A stretch of 64,000 bases of DNA from Albifimbria verrucaria (Eukaryota; Ascomycota; Sordariomycetes; Hypocreales; Stachybotryaceae): positions 2,604,001 through 2,668,000 of the forward strand of contig JAHREC010000018.1 in assembly GCA_020081605.1 (NCBI GenBank). The letters are read 5' to 3'. Positions 47,151 through 59,699 of this stretch are shown piece by piece. The notes beneath the pieces were generated by a model. It had not been told where the DNA came from. It ran no database searches and saw only the letters and a list, made by a program, of their open reading frames with translations. The position numbers and the translations under genes were made by a program. Every line of letters begins with the position of its first letter. The first letter of the stretch is position 1.

Positions 47151-50100
47151 GGCTCACAGACGGATACGTATACGGTGATCAGGAATTGGCTCTGGGGAGA
47201 TAGTCCAAGGCCCGAAGATATGCCGGATGGGAATGAGACAGGTTGGTGTTGAATGGGCTCTTGGGCATCAACTGTGAAGATTTGTGAATACGTTCATCTG
47301 AAGGGAGACTGGTGTTGAGATGGCAAGGCTAAAAAAAGTGACTGGTCTGTGCGCCCCAGAGCATGTTTGTTTCTCTTAACGGATTCTGTAGTGATATTCT
47401 TACATTACTGATAGCGATATACTTTATAGGATCTTTATCAACGCGTTGAACATCGGTCACGACAGCACCCACTGTAAGTAAGGAAGTCTTCATATGGGGA
47501 TATATATTGCTTGAATACAAGTGTCCTGACTAGGTGCTCTTTGCGCAACTTCTCTTCCCAGTGCTGAATTAGTGACTTCGCATGCGTGTTGACCTTGGGT
47601 TTCGAGGACAAACCAGACACTGAAATGAGGGCAATGATGCGGCTTACAAGTTAGGCCTGAGGTGTATTATTCGCCTTCGCCAACGATTAGGTGTAGTTTT
47701 CTGGATTAAATGGCGAGATTAATGAAATGTGGATATCGGCGCTGGAATTGAAGGTTATACAGAGCAACACTGTGACGATCAGGCGGGTGATTACAGAGTA
47801 GTCTAATAATCAATATACTGTAGCATTCCTGTCTTGGGTAAATGATTTTGCTACAGCCTCGCCACTTACAAGGCGGCACAGAGACCGAGCGTTCAGACTG
47901 ATACCGGCAATATATTGCAAGAGGCGTCCTAGCTATGGTACCAATCATCGTTGGTAGGCTTGAAACCCTTGCCACCTTGCCATAAAGCCACAAGTAGCTG
48001 GACTACAACATGTTTCTGCAAAGGCCAGGAATTGCTCTGTCCCGGTGGAGCTGAGCAGGGGGCCACAATTGATAGACGTGATGGCATGTGTAAGTCGGCC
48101 GCCCAAGTCAAGCATTGAACAAGAGAGAGACTTGGCATGGCTTACATGGGTCTTGGGTAAAAGCATTTTTGGTCGGACGTGTTGGACCATGATGGGCCCT
48201 ATTTAGATGCTGCATGGAGCGAGACACCCCATCGTAATGTGCCTTTGATTCGGACATATGTTCCTATTGCTATTGGACGAGCTTGGCGTTCCTGCAGCAC
48301 AAGTGGGCATATGTCTCATCCCGCTGAACCTGTAAGGGCTGTAGCATATCATTCTAGAATTTCCAGGCGACAGTCCTCTGTAAGCCTTTGGAGGGATGAG
48401 CGATGGATGCGTGGGTTTAAAATCATACGATTGCGAAGTCTGTGATGACATTGCAATATGAATATCGATGGAATCCATCCATCCACCCAGGACTTGTCCG
48501 CTGGGTACCACGCGTAGGAGATTATATGGAAAGAACCCAGCTGCCCTTGATGGCGAAACCTGGAGACGCCGGTTAAATCGGCCGCTCAGCCCATTGTGTC
48601 GACACGAGCGTGAAAGTTGTAGCAAGCTGAGACAGTGATGCCCGTGTTTAAGACACGACAATAGGCAGTGTTTCACTGTATGACCTCGTAACGGACCTTA
48701 CGCTGGGGTAAGAAAGAAAATGAGATGAGAAAGGGCCCGTGGCGCCTTTGGTCGCATTGCATTCATCAATCATGTATGGGAGCAGGGCCCTCGAAGATGA
48801 AGCAAGCTTGATACCTGCAAACGGTAAGATGATGCCCTGGCCGCATGCATATATGCAGACCCCAGAAAGGAAACAATTACCAGGTGTGGTTAGTGAGCAG
48901 GTTGGCAGGGTATGCTACGATTGGAGGTGTATGCAGAAGCCAGGGAGCAGCCGCGAGCTCCTTCACGTTGATACATATGGGGATGCCAATTATATATGTG
49001 GTGGTTTCCCCATCTGTTAATTTCGGACGCTACCAGTCTCGTCGAGAGGAACCCAAAGCAGGGAAATATTGGAGGTATCACGGACGAGGGAAATTGAGAA
49101 CTTGATCCAGCTCTCGTCAGCTCCGGTGATTGCGACATCCCATCTGATGTATGCGACAATCTAGAACCGTCGCCAGGCGGCAGAATATGTCACAACGAGG
49201 GAGCTATTGTCGGCAGGTTTTGGGTGCAAGGGAATGCATGGGGCCGTGCCACAAGGGCGTTTACGTGCGACGGAGATCTGTCAAGCGTATGGCAGACAAG
49301 GAAGCATACGTGTGTGTCCGTGTGTCGCAAGCTTGAACCCCGAGTTCCGACGCCACCAAGGCTAGGAGGAGAGACCATATTTTTGCTTTTTCCTTCATGT
49401 GGGGTGGCCCGGGTGTTGACGCTTTACTCATGTTCGGAAAGGATTCGTCAACTCAGTGCCAGGCAGTCAGAGAATACAGCACGTCAAACCAACCGGGATG
49501 TGTTTCCGGAGCAGGAACACGCTTTCAATGTGAGCGCATCAATTCCCGAATGGAGCCAATACAGGATCTCATAACGCATGGTACACAAGCAGCATGGTGG
49601 CGTCTTGCAATCATCGATTTGAACAAGCCATAGAGGTGCAAGGAACGTAAAGGCGTATAGCGTACTGCTCCTCACATGGCAAGCCGGACTAGTTCGTTTG
49701 GCAAACCGCCATTGGGGGTCTATACCAAGAGACCGAAGGGAAAGCCATCGCCTGGGGATGGATGGCGTGGACTCGGCGCTGGTTCCAGCACAGGCGCTTG
49801 GAGCGAAGGAAAGCAAACATTGAGGCGCGAACGGCGGCCCATTGAAGTTTGTTGGACGCCACCGGAGGTGCGGAACCTGACAGATGAATCAGGCTATGTG
49901 AGCCATCACGACGAATGGGGATGAAAATTTCTTCTGCGTTGTACCTGAGAATTTTTTGCTTCTTTCGTTAATTTTTCATGCTCTGAGTCAATCGTCGCAC
50001 ATCACTACCATACAAGCCTGGCCTGTCCATGAAACCGTCTGGAGTCTAATGCTGACGGCGCTGGCCAGACTAGCATCCGTGGTCTGGAAGCTGACCAGCT

Positions 50101-50387
50101 TGTGGTACTAGTTCATACCGTGCCTCGTCGCTAACGGACGGCCCCGGCGGAGGACTTTGGCGTGCGATTCTTGAACCATTGTTAGATAGAAGATGGTGTA
50201 AGAACACTGGCTGGAGTCGGCTGGAACGGGGCTGTTTTCGAGGTTAAGCAAGATGTGCCTGGTGTAAGTATACCTGTGGTGGTATGGACTGGCGCATTTG
50301 CCCCTCTCCACAGACAGGTGGGATGCTTTCTGCGAGAGGGTCCTGGGGCTTGTTCGTTGAAGGGGCGCAAAAGCTTGCTGCATTATG

Positions 50388-51179
50388 TTAATCAGCCAGG
50401 GACAATGGATTGTCCATTTCCTGACAGTTGGAGCAGGGCGGGCCCCATTCTGGTGCAGGAGTAAATTCATCCTGAGGCTGCATCAATGCACCCGAGGCCA
50501 CCACACCACACATGATGTGAAGGGCGACCCAGTCCCAATGCGACGATGTTCGCCGCCTCAGGCCACTTAGGAGCCCACGCCGGCGGGCAAGGCAAAGCCT
50601 AGTAGCAGGAGTGAGTGTGGCTAGCCAGGAACAGCCTGCCGGGGTGGGTGTGGTGTGGTGATGTGACTTGTGTGGTGTGGTACTGGTACTGCATGATTTG
50701 CTTTTTCCTCGCCCTCTGTTACGGTTGGCGAATTGATGGAAATTCAACGTGTGTGATGTGCAGTCTAAAACGCATTCCGAACGGTCCTCACGGAATGCTC
50801 TGGTGCGCGCCCGAGGGCGGACGGGGTACGTAACGGAGGAAAAGGCTGACGACGCCGCTACTTTGTAGCTAGAGGCCCAACTGATACCGGAGACATGCTC
50901 AACCTTAGGGTTTGAAAGGGACGGTGACAAAGAAGAAACCGGAATGATCTGTGGTAACAGGTCATGTTGAGTGGTCAGTGGCCATGACGGGTCGCATCTT
51001 CTCACCCACATGCGGGTTTGAGTGCGTGCAGAAGGATGAGCAGGCTGATGAGATGAACAGGCAGAGAGGGAACGTGATACGAGCCTCAAGGTACCTTGGC
51101 TCCTTGGATCGGTGCAAGTATACGAAGTCCCTTGGTACATCACTCTCGTCTCGGCTCGGTATTTGGTAAATCGTATCAC
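50388..51179 (-). CDS. Unidentified 263-codon open frame, doubtful
   Basis: This is the longest open frame in the window that is not explained by a recognised gene or by its shadow. It runs from MIRFTKYRAETRVMYQGTSY to CSNCQEMDNPLSLAD. The product is rich in Ser, Arg, Thr and His, with no domain, signal peptide or membrane segment that I can see, and the middle (HKSHHHTTPTPAG) lies over a CA/TG-rich simple sequence. Real genes here are usually interrupted by lost bases, yet this frame is not. Most likely spurious; kept because of its length. Confidence 0.15.
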   Translation of the reverse strand: MIRFTKYRAETRVMYQGTSYTCTDPRSQGTLRLVSRSLSACSSHQPAHPSARTQTRMWVRRCDPSWPLTTQHDLLPQIIPVSSLSPSLSNPKVEHVSGISWASSYKVAASSAFSSVTYPVRPRARTRAFREDRSECVLDCTSHTLNFHQFANRNRGRGKSKSCSTSTTPHKSHHHTTPTPAGCSWLATLTPATRLCLARRRGLLSGLRRRTSSHWDWVALHIMCGVVASGALMQPQDEFTPAPEWGPPCSNCQEMDNPLSLAD

Positions 51180-51326
51180 ATGGCGATCTCAGGTGCGGGA
51201 ACGGCATCACATTGATTCACCCCGAGGCAAATTCAACCGTCATCTGCCTGGCCTGGCCTGACGTGGATAGGCAGGACCCCTTGTCCGTTTTCATGAGGGC
51301 ATCTTTCTTGAATCGTACCCAAGAGC

Positions 51327-51366
51327 TAAAGTAAAGTAAAGTAAAGCAAAGCAAAGCAGAGTAAAG
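51327..51366. repeat. Pentanucleotide array GTAAA/GCAAA
   Basis: About eight five-base units run as GTAAA x3, GCAAA x2, GCAGA and GTAAA. The unit length matches the array at 24476-24524. Confidence 0.85.
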
Positions 51367-51920
51367 GGAGAGAGAGGCCCTTCTCCACTCCGGACGGTGC
51401 AGTGGGTTAGCGTCATCATGGGCTCGTCAGCGTCACCACTTGCATGCGTGCTGCACTGTACCTGTAGCCACCCTGTAACCCAAAAGCCCAAAGCCCCAAG
51501 CAAAGTCGAGGTACCCTTGCCTTGCCTGGCTGCCTGGCTGTCTGTCAGAGCCGGATTCCCAGGCGCACGGGGAGTTTCTCTAGGTACGATGCGAGAGGTT
51601 ACGGTTACGGTTACGGTACGGGACGGTACCTGTCGACTGTTCAAGACATGAAATGAAAAGTGCGCATTTATGGTGAACCTTCTGACGGGATGCCCCTCGG
51701 CTCGCCACATGGCCTGACCCGATGACATGCCAGCCAGCGGGCCAGCGCCAGGGCTTCTCCAGCCTGGGTTGGGTTCCGGTCGGTTCTGCTACGCGGGCGT
51801 CGTTCTGTGGCGTGGTGCGGTGCGGTGTGGTGTGGAGGGGAGGGAGGGAGAGGAGAGGAGTAGTTGGTGGAGGGGCGCCATGGCTGTACTAAGGAAGGGC
51901 CTCGGTAGTGATTTGTTGAT

Positions 51921-51963
51921 TGGGAAGGGTAGGGAAGGGTAGGGAAGGGTAGGGAAGGGTAGG
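51921..51963. repeat. 10-base tandem array (AGGGAAGGGT)
   Basis: Four nearly exact copies of AGGGAAGGGT are followed by AGGTAGGTAG. The purine-only strand and G3 runs could adopt unusual DNA structure. Confidence 0.9.
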
Positions 51964-53524
51964 TAGGTAGCAAGAAGCAGACGGCAAGACAATACATGAC
52001 AAGAGAAGAGTCAAAAGAAGAAAGACAAGGCATCATTGCATGGAGTGAGGATGTCTACTGTCGGTACCTTACCTGAGGCAAAAGCAAAGGGGAAAGAAGA
52101 GTACAGGAGTGTACTGTACTTTGCTAGTGTTGCAGAGAGCCAAGGCAAGGTACCTACAGTACCTACAGTACCTACCTACAGTCCGGGAACCGCAGGAGTC
52201 CCTGTTTCACGAGGCACCCCTGCAGAACCTTTGGGGAACCCGTAATACTTACTACCTTACCTTACCTTCTATTTAGGTTAGTAGGTACTTACAGCACAGC
52301 AGCAACAACAATAGAACAAGCGCAGAACAGGTATGGTGACAGTAGAGTACAATCTCTGCCGTGTTGAGTACCACGTACATACAATCTGCTTGCTTGTGTG
52401 TTGTGCGTATGTACTGTACTGTACTGTATGTGTGTGTGTGGCTCTTCAATTCTCGAGATGGGTCTCCTGCTCCACCACGAGGCTAATAATAAGGGTCGGC
52501 AGCAGGTAGGCGTACATTTCCTGTCGATGTACCTACATGACACTGCATCGACGTAACGACGATTTGCTGCGCCCGACTTGCGCATTGGCTCTTTGAATTG
52601 TCCGTTTTCTCTTCCTTCTCTTATCCCCCTTCCCGCCCTTTTCTTCACCTCACCCCCTCCCCCGTCCTCTCTGACCTCAATTGCTGAGCTCCAAGGCTTT
52701 CATCGTTGTTCCGTACTTTTGCTCACCGTCGGGACTACTGCGTACAGGAAAGGGACCTCCCTTGTCGTTCGTGTCTCTTGTCTTTTAAGAGGCAACGCAC
52801 TGGCCCACGTCACTCGCTCGCTCGCCCTGGCCTGGCCTGTCTTTTTTGACAGCTCCTGCTTGGCGGCTCTCCATCGGATACCTGCAGCACCACCCGCTTT
52901 GTCTCTCAACTCTTTCTCTTTGCTTGCTTGCCTGCTTGCTTGCGATGTGCGCGGCGGCTGCTCTTGCTGGCAAGGCCGTGCTCTGACCCCAAGCGGACAT
53001 CTCCAATTGCGCCGGAATCCATTACTCTATTCTACTCTACACACACACCTCTCTGTTACATTACAATAGCTCATTAGCCTTTTTTTTTACTTCCCGTTGA
53101 CAGGACTGAACCTTCCGCAGCAAACAGCTTGGACCATAAGCCCACCCATTACCCACTGCCTTGGACTGGCTTCGGCTTACCTTACCTTGCCTTACCTCGC
53201 TGCTCTCGACTTACCTGGTTAACTCCATCGGGCGCTCACTAATATCACTTGCTCTTTTTCCTCACTTCTGCAATCCTCTAATCCTCTTCCTCCTTCTACT
53301 TCACTCCCTCTTCCCCGCCGCCGGGTCGCTTTGGCACCTCGACTCTCGACGTCGTTGGCCTGTAATTCATCTACTGCCTCCGTCCCGCCCTCGATACCAT
53401 CGCCGAACCCGCCGACCGTCGTCTCATCCTCTGGATCCGCCTGACTTCGATCCCGCAAACACCCATCGTCTCACCACCTCCCGCTGGCGACTAACAGAGG
53501 CCCGCCGCGGCTAACACCCGCCTG

Positions 53525-55794
53525 ATGCAGCGAGTTTCCTCCTTTCTCCCTCGTGGGAGAAGAGGACCTCGGGCAGCAAAGGAGGCGGCTTCTTCGGATG
53601 GCCCAACCGGTCCAGCACCCCAATGCGCTTTCCAAGATCAATGTCGCCGCCGCCAATGCGCGTGTGCAGCGAGAAACGCTGTGGCCTGCGACTTTGGATC
53701 TAGAATGCGACAAGGCTGCTCGCATTGTAAAGTCCTTTTGTGGTAAGCCCTGTTCTGCACCCTACTTACCCCCGAGCCGACGCTGATTCTCTTCCAGCTG
53801 ATGGCTATCTTCCGCCCATGGAGGACGATGCTCTTACACCTCCCATGAATTCCGACCCCAATACGCCAATTAAGCTCACCAGAAAGATCCCTAAACGAGT
53901 TTTACAAAATGCGGCCGGTATCGCGGTCTTTACCTGTATGAGAAGCGGCCTTTGGATGACGGGCTCCGGAGGTTCCGGAATTCTCATTGCCAGAAAATCA
54001 GATGGGACTTGGTCGCCTCCTTCGGGTATTATGCTACATACGCCGACTTTGAGTTTTATCATTGGCGTTGATGTTTACGACTGCGTGCTCGTCATCAGTA
54101 ACCTAGCAGCGCTGGAGTCAATAACAAGGTCGTGTGTGACCTTGGGCGAAGACGTCGGATTGATTAGCGGACCATCGGTTACACTCGACTCCGACGAAAA
54201 AGACGTCCAATGGAACGACTCCAACAACACTGTTCTCTCATATGTCAAGTCTCGTGGCCAGCTTCAGTTGGTGAATCTGAACGGATGCATTCTTACTGAG
54301 CGCGGCAATGAGAATGTTCGTTTTTACTCTAGCGACGTCACTCAGATGGATATCCTGGCAGGAAACATTGCCAGACACGTTGAGGAGACGAAGCCTCTGT
54401 TTGAAGTTATTAAGATGGCCGAAGGACGGACTGACTACGATCCCTCTGCCATCAATAGGCTCGCTTTCACCCCTGCGCCAGGCGACGCTTTAATTGCAAC
54501 GCCGAGTTCAACCCCGTCAACCCCTCGAACAGCCTTCGGACTTCACAATGTACATGACCCAGATCCTTTCGGCATCCTGGCGCTGGAGATGGCAGGCCTT
54601 GAAATTAGGGAGGCCGGCACGCGACTTCGACCATCAAGCAGCCAGTTCGATCTCAATGGAGGGCCCCTCAGCCCAGCGCATTCTAAGTTCAGTCGCCAAA
54701 GCATGGATACATACGCGACGAGGAGCAACCGAGGCAGTTATATGTCAGCACGTACGGCCAGGAGCCAACTTACAGATGTCGGAACCCAGACCGATGTGGC
54801 CAACACTCCAGGAACGACCCCAGCCCTGGCCAGAGCGAGGCAGGCCACGAGCGGAGCTCCTTCGACCAGATCCCGGAAGATAAGGAAGAAGAAGTGGACT
54901 ATACCAAGGTTGACTTGACCCCTTACAGCACCTGAGTCAGACGAATCTGATCCCAGACACCGATGACGTAAAATCGGCCTCACAACCCTCGGTCACTGTC
55001 ACGGATTCTGTGAAAGCCGATGAACAGAAAGGCGTAACTGGCACCAAGGATGAAAAGAAGAATGAGAATGCGGATGAGCATATTGACGATGCTGACGACG
55101 AAGATGATGAGGAAGACGAGGCCGAATTCGATCTGGATGAGGAGGAGCCAGTAGTCTTTGAGGTTGCTTCTGTCCAAACAGCGAGCACCCAAGCTGTCGC
55201 TTCTCGGGTGGTACAAGTCAAAGGTAGTGTCGTCACTATACCTAAGCGGATCCCCGCCACTGCCTTTGAGAAGCCCTGCCAGAATGTCGCAATCCAGCAG
55301 ATCTGAGCTTGGCTCTGATTTTGTTGGATTTAAGAGCCCCTCCACCAGTCTTTTACTGAGGCGGATATGGACGCCGAAGAGAGCAAGACCTCTGGCGCTT
55401 CAGCTACAGAGGATGAACCAAGAAAATCCGAGTCACTAGAAGGATCAGCCTCCATGGTTTCCAGCGAAGATAATCTGGGCGAATCCAAGGCTGACACCGC
55501 TTCCTTGAGCGCTCGAAGTGCTCATAGCTATGAGCACACGGACAACTCAGATTCTACTCCAGGAACCAAGCACACATCGTTTATTTACACGGGCACGTCC
55601 GAAGATCGATGGAGTTGTGACGGTTCAGCGCTGACCACGCCGACTACCTACTCGATTCCTGATGATATGATTGGGGACGAAACCCCAAAAAGGACGACCA
55701 ACTTTCTATGAGGCCTTCTCTGAGTGACGATGGAAAGTTACAAGAAGAGGCTGTGTTGAAGACAGCGGTGACTGTCAGCGCGTCTGTCGCGTAG
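53525..55794 (+). CDS. SYLF (DUF500/Ysc84-like) domain protein
   Basis: SYLF domains bind phosphoinositides and, in yeast Ysc84/Lsb3, actin at endocytic sites. Exon 1 starts MQRVSSFLP and reads into GGFFGWPN, then KINVAAANARVQRETLWPAT and DLECDKAARIVKSFC. A 55-base intron (53743..53797) precedes ADGYLPPMED. The SYLF core is intact from about 53870 to 54420: LTRKIPKRVLQNAAGIAVFT, SGLWMTGSGGSGILIARKSD, SPPSGIMLHTPTLSFIIGVD and YDCVLVISN. A long Ser/Thr-rich and acidic C-terminal half follows (DDADDEDDEEDEAEFDLDEE). Frame breaks are near 53550 and 53635 and near 54850, 54940, 55260 and 55350. One further break near 55688 leads to the final SLSDDGKLQEEAVLK and a stop at 55794. Unlike yeast Ysc84 there is no visible SH3 domain. 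Length is about 735 residues. Confidence 0.85.
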
Positions 55795-57344
55795 AACTAC
55801 TCATGAACTCACGACATTTCTTTCTAAATGGGCCCAGGTGTGGCTAATATTTGTAGCGTTCTTTATCATTTTCATTTCCATTTGTCCTTAAGAGCAAGGA
55901 CTTTTGCTGCTGGTTTTGATGGAGTCCCAGACATGTTGTCTTCAACAATCTTTTGTTAATATCTTAGGAACCTCAAGCTATGGGCTGAGGAGTGATGACT
56001 TTGGCCCTGTGGATGAACAGGCCACTGGCGCTGCGGTGATTTCTTGGGAGACATACCACCTCAGTGTTGAGCAGGCTGGCTCCTTGAGTTGTGCCCTGGC
56101 TGGGGTAATTTGGCGTTTTTGGACTCGGGTTAGACTATGTGTCATGTACGAGGATGGGGAGTACATAGAGATGCTCCAGGATACCGGTGTTCATTGGATC
56201 TAGTGTCATAGTGTAATGTAAATGAAGCCTGGGAAAGCAACTCCCGCCAAACAGAACCGAGTTTAATATATTAAACATACCGCCTTAACAACTGTCCTAG
56301 TGAGATTAATGCAGCTATTCTTCGGAAGAGCTTTCGGATCTGCATACACGGTTCGGACCAATACATCTGCCGCAGATGGTACAATATGTATATTACTCGT
56401 CATGGTCGGACTGTACGAACAATGACGACCAAAACCTACATGCATACACGATCTTGTCGACTGACAGGATGTTCTGGAACTTGAGGTTTACTATGTACAA
56501 GCCATACATGCATTGACTTTACACGAAACTCATTCGCAGGGGCACGGTTGATACTTATGAGGCAGCATAAATATCCTCACAATGGATTGACGGACCTCGG
56601 GCACGGCTCTGCAATATCCACCCGGGTGCCTTCAGCATCTGAGTCTCTGAAGTCATTACTTGTTTAACCTAAGATGGAAGTCTTTTATGCTGATAACGCT
56701 TGCAGCTACGATACCCTGGCCTGACTTTGGCTAGGCTTGCCCGCATAGATTTGGAAGGGCTGGTGATGGGCTCTAAAGTTCGCTCTACTCGCGACCACTT
56801 CATGTCCTTGGAGTGGACACAGTGTAAAATAATTCTATAGGTATCTACCTACTTATTTGAGGAAGCCTATCGCGTTCTGTATTCTTTGGCCAAGCAATGA
56901 CAGTCTTGGTTCCTTTATAAAGCATCCATTTGATCTTTAACCGCCTTGTGCAGTTGCAATTTCGCAAGTGACTAGAGTGCAGCGGTTCAGCTTTAACGGG
57001 ACTACTAAGATCAAATATAATCCCTATATTGTTTTCTTTATAAATCGACCTAATAAAAGAAGTTGTCAAGGCCATCATGAAGAAAGTCACGTGGACGTGA
57101 ATATGCAAAGAGGCGTGCCACTGCCAGACTTACTCAGCCACAGCACAGTCCAGCACAGTCCAGCACAGCTGTTGGCGCCACAGCAGCCCTGGCGCCACAA
57201 CGCTACAAGCTGCCTGCGCGCCAGAATGGTCCATCCCGATTGACACCCTCGCGACGCACCTGGCGCGACAAAATCCTTGAGGACAAGCATCGCCGGCGGC
57301 GCACACAACAATAGCAGTCCCCAAGCGGCAAACACCCATTCATC
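55795..57344. promoter_or_regulatory. SYLF 3' region and ARP9 promoter
   Basis: The 1.55-kb region is AT-richer than the flanking genes and lacks a supported gene. AGGTATCTACCTACTTA occurs at about 56838-56854. The 10-base tandem array at 57139-57168 lies about 180 bases upstream of the ARP9 start. Confidence 0.55.
57139..57168. repeat. 10-base tandem array (CAGCACAGTC)
   Basis: Two exact copies of CAGCACAGTC and a third ending in CT stand just upstream of the ARP9 leader. Confidence 0.85.
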
Positions 57345-59699
57345 ATGGCCAGCGCGGCTGGCAAATGGCGCGAGGAGCAGATCCTCATCATCTGCCCCGG
57401 TAGCCGCACCACAATGGCCCAGCTTGGGTGCAGCGAGCTGACGCCGCCTACCCACCGTATCCCCACGAGGATGTTTCGCGACGACAACGAATGGCGCCCT
57501 TACTACACGTTCAAGCGGACAAAGGTGGTTGACGGCGTCGAGCAGGAGGAATGGGTCGAGGACGTGGACGAAGACAAGGGCGCGGTGTGGCCCATTCAAG
57601 GTACGGCCCTCGGGAGCTTTGCGCAACTGCAAAGCGGATTGAAACGAAAATCTTTGTTCAATGGACCGTTATACTAACTTGACACTTAATAGGTGGTCGC
57701 ATCGTCCAGATGGATGCGTTTCTTGCCTTCCTCGACCATGTTCACGGCATGCTAACCACGACCTACCACAACACGCCCATCATGCTCATGGCCTCGCCGC
57801 AATGGACGCGTCCTGATTGTGAGATAATCGCACAATACATTTTTGAGAAGACCCGAACGCCCGCTCTGTGCATGATCCACAGCGGCATTGCGACGCAGTA
57901 CGGACTCAAGTGGCCGAACATGACGGTTGTCGACATTGGCTACGAGAAGGTCGATGTGACCGCGATCCATGATGGGCGCGTCGTCAACCACTCTGATCTT
58001 GGAGCTCCCGGCCTGGACAGACATATCAGCGGAGGCGAGATTTTCACCAGAAAGCTATTACAAAAGCTGGAGAAGAACGGCTTCACCTATGATATGGCGG
58101 AGCAGCTGAAGAAGAGCTCAATATGTGAGGTGCTTCCCTATGCGCCAACCGAGGAGAACCTGGTAGAGCTTCCTGTCGAGACTGCGACTGGAGGAGCATC
58201 AAGTGGGGTCCTGCGGTGGCAGATTCGGCATCCCAAGCGACGAAGATCACGGAGCTACCAGCCCCAAGCCAATAGAATCTACCGCGGACGACGCCGAAGC
58301 CACCAACGGCGAGGACGATGGAGTTCTGGATGTCGCGGCCATTGTGACTAGCGGGCAGACCAAGGAATTCCTGGCAAAGAAGGAAAAGGAGAAGGAGAAG
58401 GGCAAGGGCGGCCGCAAGCCTAAAGACAAGGATGCGGATGCCGGAGCACAGAAGGCTGTGCGTCTGCCTAATTCAAAGAAGACACACAATACCTTTGCTT
58501 ACGAGGAGATTGTTCAAGAGGAGGTCAAGGTGAACGGTGCTGCTCCTGCTGCTGCTGCTGCGGCCCCTGCCCCTGCTGCTGCTCCTGAGCCAGCCAAGCA
58601 GCCCGATGCAGAGCCTCAGCCAGCTGATAAGCCCGTGGAACCCCAACCTGCTGATGGTGCCGAAACAGAGGCAGCGAAGCCTTCAGAGGTTCCTGCTGTC
58701 GTACCTGAGCCAGAAGCGAAAAAGAGTCTGAAGCGGAGCCAAAGACGGAGCCCAAGACGGAGCCGGATAGTGAGACGACCGCCGCTCCTATCCCTGCACC
58801 AGAAGCCGCCCCTGCTTCTGAGGTTGCTACAACTACTAATGCTGCGCCCGCTACCACATCAACTGTTACCGTGGACCCTCCGGAGCGCAAGGCGAAGCGC
58901 ATTCGCCGCGATATTGAAGTCGGCCTGGAGCGATTCACCTTTGCGGACCGTGCAGAGATCGATCGCATCGCGACTGCCATCTACCGCACCATCCAGGGCG
59001 TTGACGACATGTATATGCGCCCTGCTTGCTGGGACAACCTTGTCTTTGTCGGCAATGGCGCGCGTCTACGCGGTCTGAAGGAGAACATTCTGCAGACTCT
59101 GACTGCGCGACACCTCATTTCACCTTCTACCGCCACCATGTTCACCTCGGAGCTGCCCTCCAACATGGCCACACCCACGGGCACCGGCTCACAGACCCCC
59201 ACCGGCTCATTCACCGGCGCGCCGCACCAGCTATCCTCGAGCGGCGTGAACCCGCTCCTGCAGGCGGCAACGACGGCCAACACCCTGGGTCTCCCGGGCG
59301 GTGGCATGGTTGGAACCCCGCAGGCCGGCTCTGACGCCGGCGGCTCCGGCGCGACGCACCACTTCCACAGCCAGACGCCCACGAGCATCAAGACACCTAA
59401 CCTCCCCACGTATCTCGGCGAGTGGACGAAGAACGGATTCGAGGAGGCCATGTTCTTGGGCGCTCAGGTGGCGGCCAGAATCGCCTTCTGTTTACATTCG
59501 AACATGGACGCGCAGAGCGTTGAGGCGCAGAGACTGATGAGCTTGAGCCGTGTTGATTACAAGTAAGCATAACCTGTTGCCACCCCATGTTTCCCACGAA
59601 GCCCACGCTGTTACCCTCTTTCCTTGCATGAACCAACACTAACCAACTCGCAGCGAGCTCGGCCCCAAGGGCATTCGAACCCACTCCATGCTCAACTAA
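57345..59699 (+). CDS. ARP9: Actin-related protein ARP9 (SWI/SNF and RSC subunit)
   Basis: Arp9 is an actin-fold subunit of fungal chromatin remodellers, bound to the HSA helix of the ATPase. Exon 1 (57345..57600) reads MASAAGKWREEQILIICPGS then TTMAQLG, PTRMF and GAVWPIQ. An intron (57601..57692) precedes GRIVQMDAFLAFLDHVHGML. Later pieces are actin-like: CMIHSGIATQYGLKWPNMTV then VDIGYEKVDVTAIHDGRVVN, and near the end FVGNGARLRGLKENILQTL. Between them lie a Lys-rich segment and an Ala/Pro/Glu-rich linker (58380-58860). A Ser/Gly/Thr-rich insert follows, then FEEAMFLGAQVAARIAFCLH. The last intron is 59563..59653, and the end is IRTHSMLN at 59699. Frame breaks lie at about 58205, 58265 and 58735. 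The DNA-like ATP-site residues are poorly conserved, as usual for Arp9. Length is about 730 residues. Confidence 0.85.

Larger units (their letters stand above)
47151..53524. other. 6.4-kb gene-poor region upstream of the SYLF gene
   Basis: No gene is supported with confidence. A minus-strand open frame at 47438..47620 (KPKVNTHAKSLIQHWEEKLR) lies after an acceptor-like CAG and could be an exon fragment. A 263-codon frame lies at 50388..51179 (listed separately). Tandem arrays occur at 51327-51366 and 51921-51963, with GGTTAC repeats at 51598-51617 and CTGTA/CAGTACCTA repeats at 52150-52180 and 52411-52430. From about 52600 to 53500 the plus strand is pyrimidine-rich and probably forms the SYLF gene leader; the 163-codon frame there is low-complexity. 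Confidence 0.5.

Noticed and set aside
51598..51622. GGTTAC tandem copies as possible telomere-like sequence
   Set aside because: Only about four short units, internal, and not the TTAGGG repeat of filamentous ascomycetes.
59668..59690. Minus-strand GGTTCGAATGCC resembling a tRNA B box
   Set aside because: It lies in the last coding exon of ARP9 (IRTHSMLN) and has no A box or stems around it.
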